From NCBI GenBank assembly GCA_904846145.1, contig CAJGZL010000001.1, forward strand, positions 992,001 to 1,056,000: a stretch of 64,000 bases of DNA, written 5' to 3'. The notes beneath the pieces were generated by a model that saw nothing but the letters and a program-made list of their open reading frames with translations, had not been told where the DNA came from and did not search any database. This stretch comes from Psychrobacter immobilis. GTDB lineage: Bacteria > Pseudomonadota > Gammaproteobacteria > Pseudomonadales > Moraxellaceae. Shown here piece by piece: positions 8,415 through 17,985 of the stretch (positions are counted from its first letter, which is position 1; every line of letters starts with the position of its first letter). A program made the translations under genes and the position numbers.

Positions 8415-10067
8415 ATGACTCATTCTTTTGACTACGCTCATACCTTCGCAACTACAGATGCAACCACTGTGCCTTTGGCTACTGATAAAGCTAAGAAGCG
8501 AGTCGGTATCTTGGGTGGCGGTACTGCTGGCGCGACTATCGCTATTCGTCTAGCAGCATTAGGACTTGAGACTTACCTATTCGAGAAGAAAAAATCACTT
8601 ATCGATGGCCCGCCCATGTGCCATTTGCATGCAGGTGGTAATCTATATCGTGAGATTCCTGATGAGGATTGCGTCGCACTACTCAAGCAATGTATTGATA
8701 TCTTACGTCTTTATCCTTATACCATAGACGTGCGCCCTACTGTGTTCGCCGTGCCCACTCGTGATGAAGGTATGCCTGAGGATCTACTGCCGCGTCTAGA
8801 TATATTGACCCAAGCTTATCGTGATCTTATTGAGCAAGATCCTAACAATAAAGTATTGGGCGAGCCAAAAGACTACTATCAGCTCTACAGCCATGAGCGG
8901 CTTATTGAATTATCCCAGCGCGAGCAAGTCGCTGTGCCTAGCACTGTCGATGAATGGGTCATACCGGTTGCCAAATATTTAGACTTGAATAAAGTCAAAT
9001 ATCCGCTGATTGTGGTGCAAGAGTACGGCTGGAATATCTTTCGCTTGGCAGCATCAGCTCAGCTTGCGTTAGATGGCTACGATAATGCTCACGTCTTTAC
9101 TGATACCAAAGTTGAGCAAGTAGTAGCTGTTGAGTGTACTGACTGTAGCAATGCCAATCATCATGTCTCTAAATGGCGTATTGACTATCAACAAAGTCCT
9201 CAAGCCTTTAAGCATAATAACAATACCAGTAATGACACCAATAATGATGTTGCAAAACGCACAGCACAATCTGATTCTATAGAAGTCGATTATCTAGTCA
9301 ATGCTTGTGGCTTTCGTACTGGCATTATCGATGATATGGTCGGTGTCGATGTCACACGTATGGTAGAGTTTAAGTCCTCATACATCACCCACTGGGATGA
9401 TGCTGGCGGGCAAATACCTGAGATTATTGTTTATGGCGCGCGTGGTACGCCTGAGGGTATGGCGCAGCTTACCCCATACCCTGGCGGTTATTTCCAGATT
9501 CATGGTATGAGTAAATTTATAACGTTGTTTGATGATGGCTTGGTGGCCTCTACTAAGGATAGCTCACAACCTAAGCTGCCTGCCCAGTATGTGCATTATA
9601 TCGAAGATGGCTGGGATAAAGCGCCACTACAAGCGCGTAGTCAGCAATCGATCGACTATGTTGCTGAGTTTGTACCGACTTTCAATAGTGCACGTACCGT
9701 AGGCAATGCCTTATATGGTGGCCAGCAAATTCCAGGTGAGGATGATACTCTACGAGTGGCGGATGTCAGTCTCTATCCTAATCTGCATTATGCACGCGCT
9801 GAAAACGTCAAAGCGTCATCAACGTTGATCGCTGCTGATGAGATCGTTGAGCAGCTAATTGAGCTTGACTTATTAGCAAGCGATTTACCTGCTAATCAAG
9901 ATCGTTATGCTCATAATTGGCAGTATTTGGTAGATAATGATAGCTTGACTATTGATGGCGCTGCTAGAGTGTTGGCTGAACAACGCGGCTTTCCTACTCG
10001 GATGGCGGACGTCAACCATAGTATCCGTGATGTGGCATTAGATGACTTGACCCCAGTGATGGTCTAG
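8415..10067 (+). CDS. FAD-dependent oxidoreductase, substrate unknown
   Basis: The N terminus holds a Rossmann dinucleotide-binding fold, KKRVGILGGGTAGATIAIRL (about residues 28-47), followed by an acidic residue at the end of the second strand (LFEKKKS), which fits FAD binding. Residues PPMCHLHAGGNLYREIPDED and later NACGFRTG (a typical second FAD contact) support a flavoprotein. A poorly conserved Asn/Asp-rich insert lies near residue 280. I do not recognise the substrate. The ORF opens at a TTG at 8361, but ATG 8415 is more plausible, giving 550 residues. It stands alone between long intergenic DNA and a strong terminator. Confidence 0.75.
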   Translation: MTHSFDYAHTFATTDATTVPLATDKAKKRVGILGGGTAGATIAIRLAALGLETYLFEKKKSLIDGPPMCHLHAGGNLYREIPDEDCVALLKQCIDILRLYPYTIDVRPTVFAVPTRDEGMPEDLLPRLDILTQAYRDLIEQDPNNKVLGEPKDYYQLYSHERLIELSQREQVAVPSTVDEWVIPVAKYLDLNKVKYPLIVVQEYGWNIFRLAASAQLALDGYDNAHVFTDTKVEQVVAVECTDCSNANHHVSKWRIDYQQSPQAFKHNNNTSNDTNNDVAKRTAQSDSIEVDYLVNACGFRTGIIDDMVGVDVTRMVEFKSSYITHWDDAGGQIPEIIVYGARGTPEGMAQLTPYPGGYFQIHGMSKFITLFDDGLVASTKDSSQPKLPAQYVHYIEDGWDKAPLQARSQQSIDYVAEFVPTFNSARTVGNALYGGQQIPGEDDTLRVADVSLYPNLHYARAENVKASSTLIAADEIVEQLIELDLLASDLPANQDRYAHNWQYLVDNDSLTIDGAARVLAEQRGFPTRMADVNHSIRDVALDDLTPVMV

Positions 10068-10091
10068 GCTGTAGAATATATAATTACTATT

Positions 10092-10130
10092 AACAAAAGG
10101 GCTTAGCGTAATACGCTAAGCCCTTTTGTT
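10092..10130. terminator. Strong terminator after the FAD oxidoreductase
   Basis: AACAAAAGGGCTTAGCG (10092-10108) pairs perfectly with CGCTAAGCCCTTTTGTT (10114-10130) across a TAATA loop. The arms carry A- and T-runs, so it works in either direction. Confidence 0.93.
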
Positions 10131-10200
10131 ATCTGGCTGTTATTAACGCTTTAAATTGACCGTTTCGTTTAAATTGTCAATTTTCTTATCAATTTACTTA

Positions 10201-11041
10201 GGGCGTGTCTTCAATTGGATAAGGCATAAATAATAGTTACAATACCGCATCTACTGAGTCGATGCGAGAAATACAAGTTATGGCAAGAAAAGCATTAACA
10301 GATACACTTTGGGATCAATTGCAATCGACGATGATAAAGTACGGCTGCTATCAAACTCAAAACAGTCGAGAGATCATGGAAGCCATACTGTGGAAACTAC
10401 GCACAGGGGCGCCTTGGCGTGACATACCTAAAGAATTGTGTTCTTGGAAAACAGCTTATAGTCGCTTTAATCGATGGTCGAAAACTGGCTTATGGGAGAA
10501 TTTTTTTTTAGCTTACGCAAAGAAATTGATACGGAATGGGTATTCACAGACGGAAGCTATGTTCGCTGTCACCAGCATGCAAGTGGAGCTCGGCGTGGTG
10601 AAGATAGAGCAATTGGACGAAGCCGTGGCGGCGCAACTACAAAGATACACCTATCCTGTGATGCCGATGGATATCCGCTCAATTTTAAAATCACTGGGGG
10701 TGACGTCCACGACAGTCAAGTTGCAGGTGAATTGATTGACATGATTGGACAAGCTGATTACTTTATCGCTGATAAGGGCTATGATTCCCAAGCGATTAGG
10801 GATAAAGCTTACATGCATGACATGATCCCTATAATCCCTAAAAGAAGCAATGCTAAAGCGCCTAATCCAGAGTTTGATAGCTATTTGTACAAACTGCGTC
10901 ATCTTGTTGAAAATATGTTTGCAAGGCTTAAGCACTTTCGTAGTATCGCTACTCGCTATGAGAAGTTAGCTCGTAATTTTAAGTCAATGCTCTATCTAGC
11001 GTGTACTCTCGTTCATTGTAAGATGAATTGAAGACACGCCC
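10201..11041 (+). mobile_element. IS5-family (IS427-like) insertion sequence, 841 bp
   Basis: The terminal inverted repeats are GGGCGTGTCTTCAATT at 10201 and its exact complement ending at 11041. The element is flanked by a 2-bp TA duplication (10199-10200 and 11042-11043), typical of the IS427 group. It carries a frameshifted transposase. The right end abuts the LOG-family gene and supplies the last base of its stop codon. Confidence 0.93.
10262..11031 (+). CDS. IS5-family transposase in two frames (OrfAB, T9 slippery site)
   Basis: The first frame (from ATG 10262, or more likely ATG 10280, MARKALTD...) carries the DUF4096-like N-terminal domain, with LRTGAPWRDIPKELCSWKTA. The second frame carries the DDE domain: D in FTDGSYVRCHQH, D in FIADKGYDSQAIR, and E in HLVENMFARLKHFRS. 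The frames join at a run of nine T at 10501-10509 by a -1 shift (…GLWENFF / SLRKEIDTEW). IS427-group elements normally make their transposase by such a frameshift, so this is probably functional design, not decay. The first frame runs on out of phase to 10735 and the second ends at 11031. Confidence 0.9.
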
Positions 11042-11721
11042 TAGTTACCCACCATCTTCTTAGTGTCTACTTCTTCATCAATAGTTACGATCGTCTGTAG
11101 TAGCTCAATCGCCTCAGCGATACTATTACAGACCACTAAACGCTCAAGATCCTCAGCCTTCATAAAGCCCTGATCAGTGGTAAATTTAAGGTGCTCAATT
11201 AGACTGTCATAAAAGCCATTAATATTGAGAATAATCATCGGCTTTTCGTGCTGATACAACTGTCGCCATGTGGCAATTTCCATTATCTCTTCTAGAGTAC
11301 CTAGGCCACCTGGTAGGGTAATAAAGGCATTCGCATACTCCGCCATAACCGTCTTGCGAGTGTGCATGGTATCCGTTAGATGCAGACGCGTTAAGCCCTC
11401 GTGAGCGATCTCATGCTTGAGCATAAAGGTTGGGATAACACCTACTGCCTGTGCGCCACCATCGACTACGCCATCAGCGACCGCACCCATCAAGCCGATA
11501 CTAGCACCGCCATAGACTAGCCCTAAGCCGTTCTTTGCAAGCGCGCTACCTAGCTCACGCGCCGCTTGTTCATAAACCTCATCATTGCCCAAGCGCGATC
11601 CACAATAGACGGCTACTAATGGCATAGTAAGGCTTGATTTATCGACTGCTTGTTCTATATCGGCTATATCGTGACTGGTTATTACTTCATACGTATCGTT
11701 ATTGATTTTCATTTGCATCAT
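11041..11721 (-). CDS. LOG family protein (nucleoside 5'-monophosphate phosphoribohydrolase-like)
   Basis: LOG-family enzymes cleave the ribose phosphate from (cytokinin) nucleoside monophosphates; bacterial members often act on AMP-type substrates. The 226-residue protein has the signature ITLPGGLGTLEEIMEIATWR and, earlier, MHTRKTVMAEYANAF, matching the PGGxGTxxE catalytic block. YCGSRLGNDEVY and LVYGGASIGLMGAVAD are also typical. The stop codon is formed at the junction with the adjacent IS5 element: bases 11042-11043 are the TA duplication and 11041 belongs to the element. Without the element the stop would be TAA at the same codon, so the protein is unchanged. Confidence 0.9.
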   Translation of the reverse strand: MMQMKINNDTYEVITSHDIADIEQAVDKSSLTMPLVAVYCGSRLGNDEVYEQAARELGSALAKNGLGLVYGGASIGLMGAVADGVVDGGAQAVGVIPTFMLKHEIAHEGLTRLHLTDTMHTRKTVMAEYANAFITLPGGLGTLEEIMEIATWRQLYQHEKPMIILNINGFYDSLIEHLKFTTDQGFMKAEDLERLVVCNSIAEAIELLQTIVTIDEEVDTKKMVGN

Positions 11722-11971
11722 GTCGTGCCCTTAGTTTAGTTTTTAAATTTTAATTTTAATTTTTTTAGATATCGTGCTTTTTTTAATTTTAGTATCATTT
11801 TTATCTATGACTGTGATGATATTAATTTTTATGCTGGTTGATTGGATTATTGGTTAAAATTAGGCTACGTTTATTTTACCATAAGCCATACTAATACTGG
11901 TTGGCAACGCTTGATCACTACGTAATCACTACAAGCTAGCGCTCAATACTCAGGCAATTTAGGATATAACT

Positions 11972-12913
11972 ATGTCAGATAATGAATCATTCCACAACTT
12001 GCAGCAAGAATATAATATCAAAGAAGCTATGAATAACAATGAGACTATAAAAACATACTCATTAACTATAATGACTGAACGCAACCACACGCTGGCAGCT
12101 ACTATTTATCGTCCTCGAAATCAGATCAAGACCGCGATAATGATAGCACCAGCAACAGGTATTAAGCGCCAGTTTTATCATCATTTTGCTGAGTTTTTAG
12201 CAGGGCATGACTTCGGAGTGATTACTTTTGATAATGAAGGTATCGGTGAGTCGTTGACCACTGATTTGAAAAAATGTGATGCTTCCCTGATTAGCTGGGG
12301 TCGTCATGACATGCCAGCGGTGCTCGATGCCCTGCACTATGAGTTTCCTGATGCCTCATATCATCTGATCGGTCATAGTGCAGGTGGTCAGCTCATTGGC
12401 TTGATGCCTAATTACAAGGCTATCAGCTCAGTATTCAATGTCGCCTGCTCGTCAGGATGTATCGCCAATATGGACATGCCCTACAAGCTCAAAGCGATGG
12501 GATTTATGGATGTCTTTATACCGCTAAGTAATCTAACTTTGGGCTATACGCCAGCGGACAGAATCGGTATGGGCGAGCCACTACCACGAGGCGTTGCCAG
12601 ACAGTGGCGTGAGTGGTGCAATGGCTCAGGCTATATTCAAACCGCACTTGGCAAAACTATCCATACGCACTTTTATAATAAAGTTGCGATGTCCGCACTT
12701 TGGCTAGGCTTTAGTGATGATGAAATCGCTAATAGTAAAAATATCGACGATATGATCAGAGTATTCCCAAACATGCCTGTAGAAAAGCACTACCTTGACC
12801 CTAAGGCCTTAGGCGTCAATAGCATAGGACACATGCGTTTCTTTAGTCGTAAGACTCATGCACAAGCGCCTGAGCTTTGGCAAATGGCAGTAGACTGGTT
12901 TAAAACGCATTAG
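11972..12913 (+). CDS. Alpha/beta hydrolase (COG4757-like)
   Basis: A predicted soluble alpha/beta-fold hydrolase of 313 residues. The nucleophile elbow GHSAGG is at residues 134-139 (Ser 136), preceded by strands MIAPATG and VITFDNEGIGES, which fit an oxyanion loop and core strand. A C-terminal SIGHMRFF segment probably supplies the catalytic His. The substrate is unknown. The first ~25 residues look unstructured; ATG 11972 has a GGATA site, and Met 20 is an alternative start. The gene converges with the downstream symporter gene, leaving only 7 bp between them. Confidence 0.85.
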   Translation: MSDNESFHNLQQEYNIKEAMNNNETIKTYSLTIMTERNHTLAATIYRPRNQIKTAIMIAPATGIKRQFYHHFAEFLAGHDFGVITFDNEGIGESLTTDLKKCDASLISWGRHDMPAVLDALHYEFPDASYHLIGHSAGGQLIGLMPNYKAISSVFNVACSSGCIANMDMPYKLKAMGFMDVFIPLSNLTLGYTPADRIGMGEPLPRGVARQWREWCNGSGYIQTALGKTIHTHFYNKVAMSALWLGFSDDEIANSKNIDDMIRVFPNMPVEKHYLDPKALGVNSIGHMRFFSRKTHAQAPELWQMAVDWFKTH

Positions 12914-12920
12914 CCTTATT

Positions 12921-14333
12921 TTAATTGGCTTTTACCACAGGTTTATCACGCAAACGAGACAGTACTAACGGTATAAAAAATCCTAGGGTACATAGCAAGA
13001 TACCCCAAGCGTTCGTTCCTAATAGCAAGGCATAATCACCATCGCCTATAGCCCAGCTCTGGGGTACAGCGCCAATGGCTAATGCTACCCCTAACATCAG
13101 ACCCGTCCAAAAACTTAAATGAAAGCTCCACGGTGACCAGCTGGTAAACTTATAAAACAAAAATACCGGCGCTAGCCCCATAACCATAGTGCCAGAGATA
13201 GTCGTCGCCAGCAGGATATCAGTACCTGCAAACATAGGTATATTACCCAGTAGAGCAAAAATAATCATGACGCCAGCACCAACTTTTACACTGGGTAGAC
13301 TTTGAATGCTACGCTGCGCAAGCCTTGGCAAATCTACCGCTAGCGACTTAGCTAACGAGCTAAAAGTAGAATCCAGCGTCGAGCCTGCTGAGGTCATCAT
13401 AATTACGCTCATAAAAAACAGCGCCGCCAGCCCTAGCGAGCGTCCAACAGCGACAGGTGCATTGCCCATCGCATCGATACCGTTTAAGCGCGCATGTACT
13501 CCTACTAAGCTGAAAACAAATACTGCTACAAAGCCTAGCAATCCTGCGACTACGAAGCTCTTGAGCATGGTCTTTTCATTATTTACAAAGCCGCGATCGG
13601 TCAGTACAGGATCATGAAAAGGATAGCTAAACAGCTGTAGCAAAGCCACTAATAATAAATCTACACCACCATTCAGTCGAAAGCTACCCGACTGCAATAA
13701 AGCGCTCGGATCATTAGCAGGCAAAATCATAAATATGACTGCGCCTAAAAAGAACACAAAGACAAAGGTCTGAATCACATCGGTAAATATAGAGGAGCGC
13801 AGCCCGCCTTTTAAACTATAAGCTAAGGTAAATCCTGTAAAGATCATCGCTGCTGTATAATACTGCCACTGTCCAGGCAGACCAAAATAGCCACCGACGA
13901 CTGCAGTATTACTCCAAATTTCATTGTAGAGCCGAATCAAAATAGCCGCGGCAAAAGCTAATGACGCTAGCCGTCCAAAGCGCGAAGTCAAAAACTCTTG
14001 TAAGCTACGCGCGCCTGTCTGCGTACGAATCAGATAAATCACATAGCCCGCTACGGGAATAGAGAGCCAATAACTGGCATAAGCGAGGCCACCGACGACC
14101 CCATAGGTTGCGCCTAGATTGGCCGCATTAGTCACTGACTTGGCAAATATCCAACTGATAAAAATACTAGCAGTCAGTGCCCATTGACCAACTGGCTTAC
14201 CTTGTTCATCAACCCCTTTGTAGAACGACTCTGAACTTTTACTTTTGGGTGATAGCACATACATAATCACGCCATAAACCAGCAAAAACCCCCAAAATAA
14301 TGCAGCTTCAGTGATACCCATTGTAGATGACAT
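12921..14333 (-). CDS. Sodium:solute symporter family protein
   Basis: A 470-residue inner-membrane transporter of the SSS (SLC5) family with about 13 hydrophobic segments. The segment WALTASIFISWIFAKSVTNA and the later SLKGGLRSSIFTDVIQTFVF match the family signature for sodium-coupled transport. The first helix, ALFWGFLLVYGVIMYV, is followed by a polar stretch around DEQGKPVGQ. The substrate cannot be told from sequence. Two starts are possible: ATG 14333, with a GG motif too close, or ATG 14321, with AAGGAT about 10 nt upstream. It converges with the hydrolase gene. Confidence 0.88.
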   Translation of the reverse strand: MSSTMGITEAALFWGFLLVYGVIMYVLSPKSKSSESFYKGVDEQGKPVGQWALTASIFISWIFAKSVTNAANLGATYGVVGGLAYASYWLSIPVAGYVIYLIRTQTGARSLQEFLTSRFGRLASLAFAAAILIRLYNEIWSNTAVVGGYFGLPGQWQYYTAAMIFTGFTLAYSLKGGLRSSIFTDVIQTFVFVFFLGAVIFMILPANDPSALLQSGSFRLNGGVDLLLVALLQLFSYPFHDPVLTDRGFVNNEKTMLKSFVVAGLLGFVAVFVFSLVGVHARLNGIDAMGNAPVAVGRSLGLAALFFMSVIMMTSAGSTLDSTFSSLAKSLAVDLPRLAQRSIQSLPSVKVGAGVMIIFALLGNIPMFAGTDILLATTISGTMVMGLAPVFLFYKFTSWSPWSFHLSFWTGLMLGVALAIGAVPQSWAIGDGDYALLLGTNAWGILLCTLGFFIPLVLSRLRDKPVVKAN

Positions 14334-14390
14334 CCTTGTTTTGTTTGGCTATCACTAACCTTTAGAGTTCACTTTGAATGCTATAAAGTT

Positions 14391-15092
14391 TTAATGAGTA
14401 GAGTCTTCTGTAGACTTCAACTTTTCAGCGGCAACACGCTTGGTTAAAGCAGTATGCAATGAGGGCTGTAAGTTATGAATATTGGCAAGCATCCATTTGA
14501 TATAGTCGATAGGCACCTCTTTTATTAACTTGCCTTTGTGCTTACCAAAGGGCATCTTGCCTGTCGGACTGGCTTTGTTCGATATTTTGTGGGCAGCAGC
14601 AAAATCAGTCGGCTCAATCTCAAGGCGCTCGCAGCAGGCTTTATATAGCAGGTAACACATTCGCGCGTCACCCAAAGCATCGTGCGCCGCGATAGTCATT
14701 TTGCTCGCCTCGCCTTTACCTATTAGCTGCTCGATACACTTTGATTGACCATAATAGCGCCATTCTGGAAAGGCCACACGCGCCAGTCTAACGGTACAAA
14801 TCAGCTTGGCCGCTGGGCGACCAATGACTCGCCAATCAAAGCGTACATTATGACCAATTAGATACTCTGGCAGCTCAAACTCATCAATATCAAACGGCTC
14901 AAGTCCAGCGACATCCTCGTCGGTGATACCATGCACCTTTATCACCACAGGCGATATAGCACGGCCACTATTAAAGTACTGCATCCACTCAAAGCCTGTA
15001 GCAACATTGATAGTCGCCACTTGAATAGGTCGCGGGTCGCCGCCTCGGTCGGTCTCTGTATCGATAATCAGCGCAGTTGCTATCTCAGTCAT
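14391..15092 (-). CDS. 3'-5' exonuclease with C-terminal DUF3820 domain
   Basis: The N-terminal two-thirds is a DEDDh exonuclease of the DNA polymerase III epsilon type. The first motif is ALIIDTETD (Asp 11, Glu 13), the second lies near YLIGHNVRFDWRV, and the last is HDALGDARMCY (His and Asp), all expected for two-metal catalysis. The C-terminal part, MPFGKHKGKLIKEVPIDYIK, is DUF3820, a short domain often fused to such exonucleases. The protein has 233 residues. It is likely cytoplasmic and acts on RNA or DNA ends; the exact substrate is unknown. It is divergent from the M23 peptidase gene. Confidence 0.9.
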   Translation of the reverse strand: MTEIATALIIDTETDRGGDPRPIQVATINVATGFEWMQYFNSGRAISPVVIKVHGITDEDVAGLEPFDIDEFELPEYLIGHNVRFDWRVIGRPAAKLICTVRLARVAFPEWRYYGQSKCIEQLIGKGEASKMTIAAHDALGDARMCYLLYKACCERLEIEPTDFAAAHKISNKASPTGKMPFGKHKGKLIKEVPIDYIKWMLANIHNLQPSLHTALTKRVAAEKLKSTEDSTH

Positions 15093-15196
15093 TCATCAAA
15101 CACCTATCTCTTTTACCAAACACCATTCAAAGTTTTGGCACATATTCTATAGAATAACATTCTAGACCTTTACTTAAGAGTAAATAAGGCGAATCA

Positions 15197-15805
15197 ATGC
15201 TACCTAACGAGTCATCAACACCGCCACCCTTACCAGTGCCGCCAAAGCCTTCGCTCTTTAGTCGGATACTCAGTTTACTACTAAGAGCGGTTTTTTTATT
15301 TGCGCTTTTGTTTATATTTGACAAGCTATTGCCAACTATTCGCTTACAAATGCAAACCTTAGTCGAAAGTCAATGGCAACAGGTGAATTTATTGCAAGAA
15401 GAGCTACCTATAGATAACAGCCTGCCTAATCCATTACCTGGGCAGAGCTTAACGGATACTTGGGGCGCGGCTCGTAGCCAAGGTCGCTCTCACGAGGGTA
15501 TAGATATCTTCGCTGAGCGCAATACACCCGTACAAGCCACCACCCACGGCATTGTCAGTAAGGTAGGTGAAAATACTCTAGGCGGTCGCGTGGTCGTCAT
15601 CGTTGGCCCTGGTGGCGCGGGACATTATTATGCGCATCTAGAAGATTATGCTGATATCAGTGTCAATGACTGGGTCGAGGCAGGCGATACTATCGGCTAT
15701 GTTGGTGATAGTGGTAACGCTAAAGGCACGCCGCCACATGTGCATTATGGAATATATATCAATGGCAGCGCGGTCAATCCTTATCCCTTATTAATAAAAA
15801 ACTAG
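15197..15805 (+). CDS. M23 family membrane-anchored metallopeptidase
   Basis: A LytM/M23 peptidoglycan peptidase-like protein of 202 residues. A proline-rich N terminus is followed by one transmembrane helix (~25-43) and a periplasmic domain. Zinc ligands are visible as HEGID (His 99, Asp 103) and the later HVHYG (second His); the intermediate YYAHLED is also conserved. The active-site set is therefore complete. It may trim cell-wall crosslinks or act as an amidase activator. The ATG has an AAGGCG site 7 nt upstream. It converges with dtd. Confidence 0.88.
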   Translation: MLPNESSTPPPLPVPPKPSLFSRILSLLLRAVFLFALLFIFDKLLPTIRLQMQTLVESQWQQVNLLQEELPIDNSLPNPLPGQSLTDTWGAARSQGRSHEGIDIFAERNTPVQATTHGIVSKVGENTLGGRVVVIVGPGGAGHYYAHLEDYADISVNDWVEAGDTIGYVGDSGNAKGTPPHVHYGIYINGSAVNPYPLLIKN

Positions 15806-15847
15806 CGATAAAAACGTTAACTTTGAAAACTTTGACTAGCTTATATA

Positions 15848-16300
15848 TTAAGTCTCTAATAAGAAATTTAACGGCCCATCATTGATACTCTCAACTTGCA
15901 TATTAGCGCCAAACTCACCCGTTGCTACGAGCGGATGCTGAGTCTTGGCATAAGTGATCATCTCTGCAAATAGCACTTGCGCGGCATCAGGCGTCATCGC
16001 GCGCCCAAAGTCAGGACGGCGACCTTTATCGGTTCTCGCCATTAGCGTAAATTGCGATACTAGTAACAATCCGCCATTCACTTGTTGCAAGTTCTGATCA
16101 AGCTTGCCTAGTTTGCTAATATCTTCAGTATTTTCAAAAATACGATAAGTCAAAATCTTATCGATCATCCGCTGCATGCTTTGGCTGTTATCATCTTTGC
16201 CCAGACCGATATAAGCCAAAATACCTTGCTCAATTGCGCCAACGCTATGTCCATCAACTTTGACACTAGCGGAGCTGACCCGCTGAATAAGTGCTCTCAT
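15848..16300 (-). CDS. dtd: D-aminoacyl-tRNA deacylase
   Basis: DTD hydrolyses D-aminoacyl-tRNAs (and glycyl-tRNA-Ala), protecting translation. The 150-residue protein has the normal length and opening, MRALIQRVSSASVKVDG. The signature SQFTL (82-86) is intact. The second signature, normally GPVT, reads GPLN (142-145): the cross-subunit Gly-cisPro is kept but Thr is replaced by Asn. This may be a lineage variant. It lies just before psd, transcribed in the opposite direction. Confidence 0.94.
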   Translation of the reverse strand: MRALIQRVSSASVKVDGHSVGAIEQGILAYIGLGKDDNSQSMQRMIDKILTYRIFENTEDISKLGKLDQNLQQVNGGLLLVSQFTLMARTDKGRRPDFGRAMTPDAAQVLFAEMITYAKTQHPLVATGEFGANMQVESINDGPLNFLLET

Positions 16301-16422
16301 TAAATCATCCTTATATTAAACTGCCCTTAACCAATTACACGCATACGAATGCTGTCGACCATGATAAAATATGACACATTATTATTCACTACTATTCCTA
16401 TTAAAAAAATTGGTACTCTATT

Positions 16423-17259
16423 ATGACTTTATTTACCACTATTCAACAGTTTGTACCGCAGCAAAAACTCAGTCGCGCCGCTGGACGTTTAGCTTCTAGT
16501 CGTCACCCAATGGTCAAAAAAGCCTTTATACGTAGCTTTGCAAAAGCCTATGGGGTTAGTTTGGATGAGTATGAGCGCCAAAGCTTTAATGCTTATGAGA
16601 GCTTTAATGACTTCTTCACTCGTGAGCTCAAAGACAAGGCACGCCCTATTGATAAGACGGTGCAAGGTATTGTTAGCCCCGCTGATGGCGTTATCTCGCA
16701 GTTGGGTCAAATAGAAGATGCTAAGCTGTTGCAAGCCAAAGGTCGCTATTACGAGATTGGACAATTACTAGCCAATACTGACGATGGCGATTACTTTGCC
16801 GATGGCAGCTTTGCCACCGTCTATCTAGCGCCAAGTAACTATCATCGGGTGCATATGCCATTCGCTGGCACTTTGACCACCACTCGCTATGTGCCTGGTA
16901 CTTTATTTTCGGTTAATAATAGCACAGCCGCTAACGTGCCTGATTTGTTTGCACGTAACGAGCGCTTAGTCTGTATGTTCGATACAGAATATGGCAAAGC
17001 TGCGGTAGTAATGGTTGGCGCGATGATTGTTGCAGGTATCGAAACCGTAGCGACGGGTAAAATTACGCGTACTAAAGATATTCAGCTAGAGCAGCATGAG
17101 ATAAAGCTTGAAAAGGGCGATGAGCTTGGACGCTTTTATCTAGGTTCAACTGCTATTGTGATTTTGCCAAAGGCCGCGAAAGCGAATTGGCAAGAGAGTA
17201 TGAGTGCTAATACTAAAGTTGAGATGGGTGAGCTTTTAGGATTGGCAAACGCAGAATAA
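16423..17259 (+). CDS. psd: Phosphatidylserine decarboxylase proenzyme
   Basis: Psd converts phosphatidylserine to phosphatidylethanolamine, the main inner-membrane phospholipid. The 278-residue proenzyme contains the self-cleavage motif LGST (about 240-243). Cleavage at Gly-Ser makes the beta chain and the pyruvoyl-bearing alpha chain. Other family blocks are FNDFFTRELKDKARPI, SPADGVIS, YHRVHMPFAG and LFSVNNSTA. Length and motifs are typical of the proteobacterial type I enzyme. A good terminator follows at 17287-17324. Confidence 0.97.
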   Translation: MTLFTTIQQFVPQQKLSRAAGRLASSRHPMVKKAFIRSFAKAYGVSLDEYERQSFNAYESFNDFFTRELKDKARPIDKTVQGIVSPADGVISQLGQIEDAKLLQAKGRYYEIGQLLANTDDGDYFADGSFATVYLAPSNYHRVHMPFAGTLTTTRYVPGTLFSVNNSTAANVPDLFARNERLVCMFDTEYGKAAVVMVGAMIVAGIETVATGKITRTKDIQLEQHEIKLEKGDELGRFYLGSTAIVILPKAAKANWQESMSANTKVEMGELLGLANAE

Positions 17260-17286
17260 AGCTTTTGTTATTAATAATTTTGTCTG

Positions 17287-17324
17287 AAAAAGCCGCTAAC
17301 ATGAAACTGCTAGCGGCTTTTTTT
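17287..17324. terminator. Terminator after psd
   Basis: AAAAAGCCGCTA (17287-17298) pairs with TAGCGGCTTTTT (17311-17322) over a 12-nt loop, followed by more T. It lies between the convergent psd and DUF1287 genes. Confidence 0.9.
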
Positions 17325-17352
17325 ATTTAAAAAAATTGTAGGTAAGACCTTA

Positions 17353-17955
17353 TCAATACCGATAATGACCATGAATAGGATAAGCAAACAGAATGTTTTC
17401 TTCTTGAGTGCCACGTCCGATATTGTGAATAATAAGTGGCGTACCATCATCCGCGCTTTTGTCTGAAACCACACCAATATGGGGCAAATTACTATTGGGC
17501 AAACGCCATGAGACGATATCACCTGTCTTAAAGCTGTCCTTATCAGTCATCGATAAACTCTGTCCATGACGCTCAAGGTAAGTCTCGATATTGGGTACAC
17601 GGCGATGGTCAATATTTTTATCAGTGGATTTGAGACCCCAAATCTTAGGATAAGCAGAGAAATTGGCTTTCATATCGACATTGATCAGCTGCTGCAAGTC
17701 AATATTTTGCAAGCGATAAGCGCGGACGACTACATCGGTACAGACGCCCGTATTTTGCGCCACATCACCGCGCGGAAAGTCTAGCTTGCGATAAGTAGGA
17801 TCGTAGCTAGTTGTGACCCCAATTTGCTTTTTAGCATCAACAGCTAATTTATCGCCACTGCTAACAGTATTAGCGGCTATAGCTGGTGTTAACAAAGCTA
17901 TTGAAAGCACCACTGCAAATAAACTTTTGACACTGTTACGTTTTGCCTTACCCAT
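17353..17955 (-). CDS. DUF1287 family exported protein
   Basis: This 200-residue protein has a signal peptide (residues 1-28, ending AIA) and the DUF1287 core, distantly like NlpC/P60 cysteine peptidases. GVCTDVVVRAYR carries the putative nucleophile Cys, and HIGVV and PLIIHNIGRG carry putative His residues. Biological function is not established. Location is expected to be periplasmic. The gene ends 97 bp before the cysteine hydrolase gene at 17986-18561 ends on the same strand and could share its transcript. Confidence 0.88.
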   Translation of the reverse strand: MGKAKRNSVKSLFAVVLSIALLTPAIAANTVSSGDKLAVDAKKQIGVTTSYDPTYRKLDFPRGDVAQNTGVCTDVVVRAYRLQNIDLQQLINVDMKANFSAYPKIWGLKSTDKNIDHRRVPNIETYLERHGQSLSMTDKDSFKTGDIVSWRLPNSNLPHIGVVSDKSADDGTPLIIHNIGRGTQEENILFAYPIHGHYRY

Positions 17956-17985
17956 CGCTGCACCCTACTTTATATATTCGACTGA

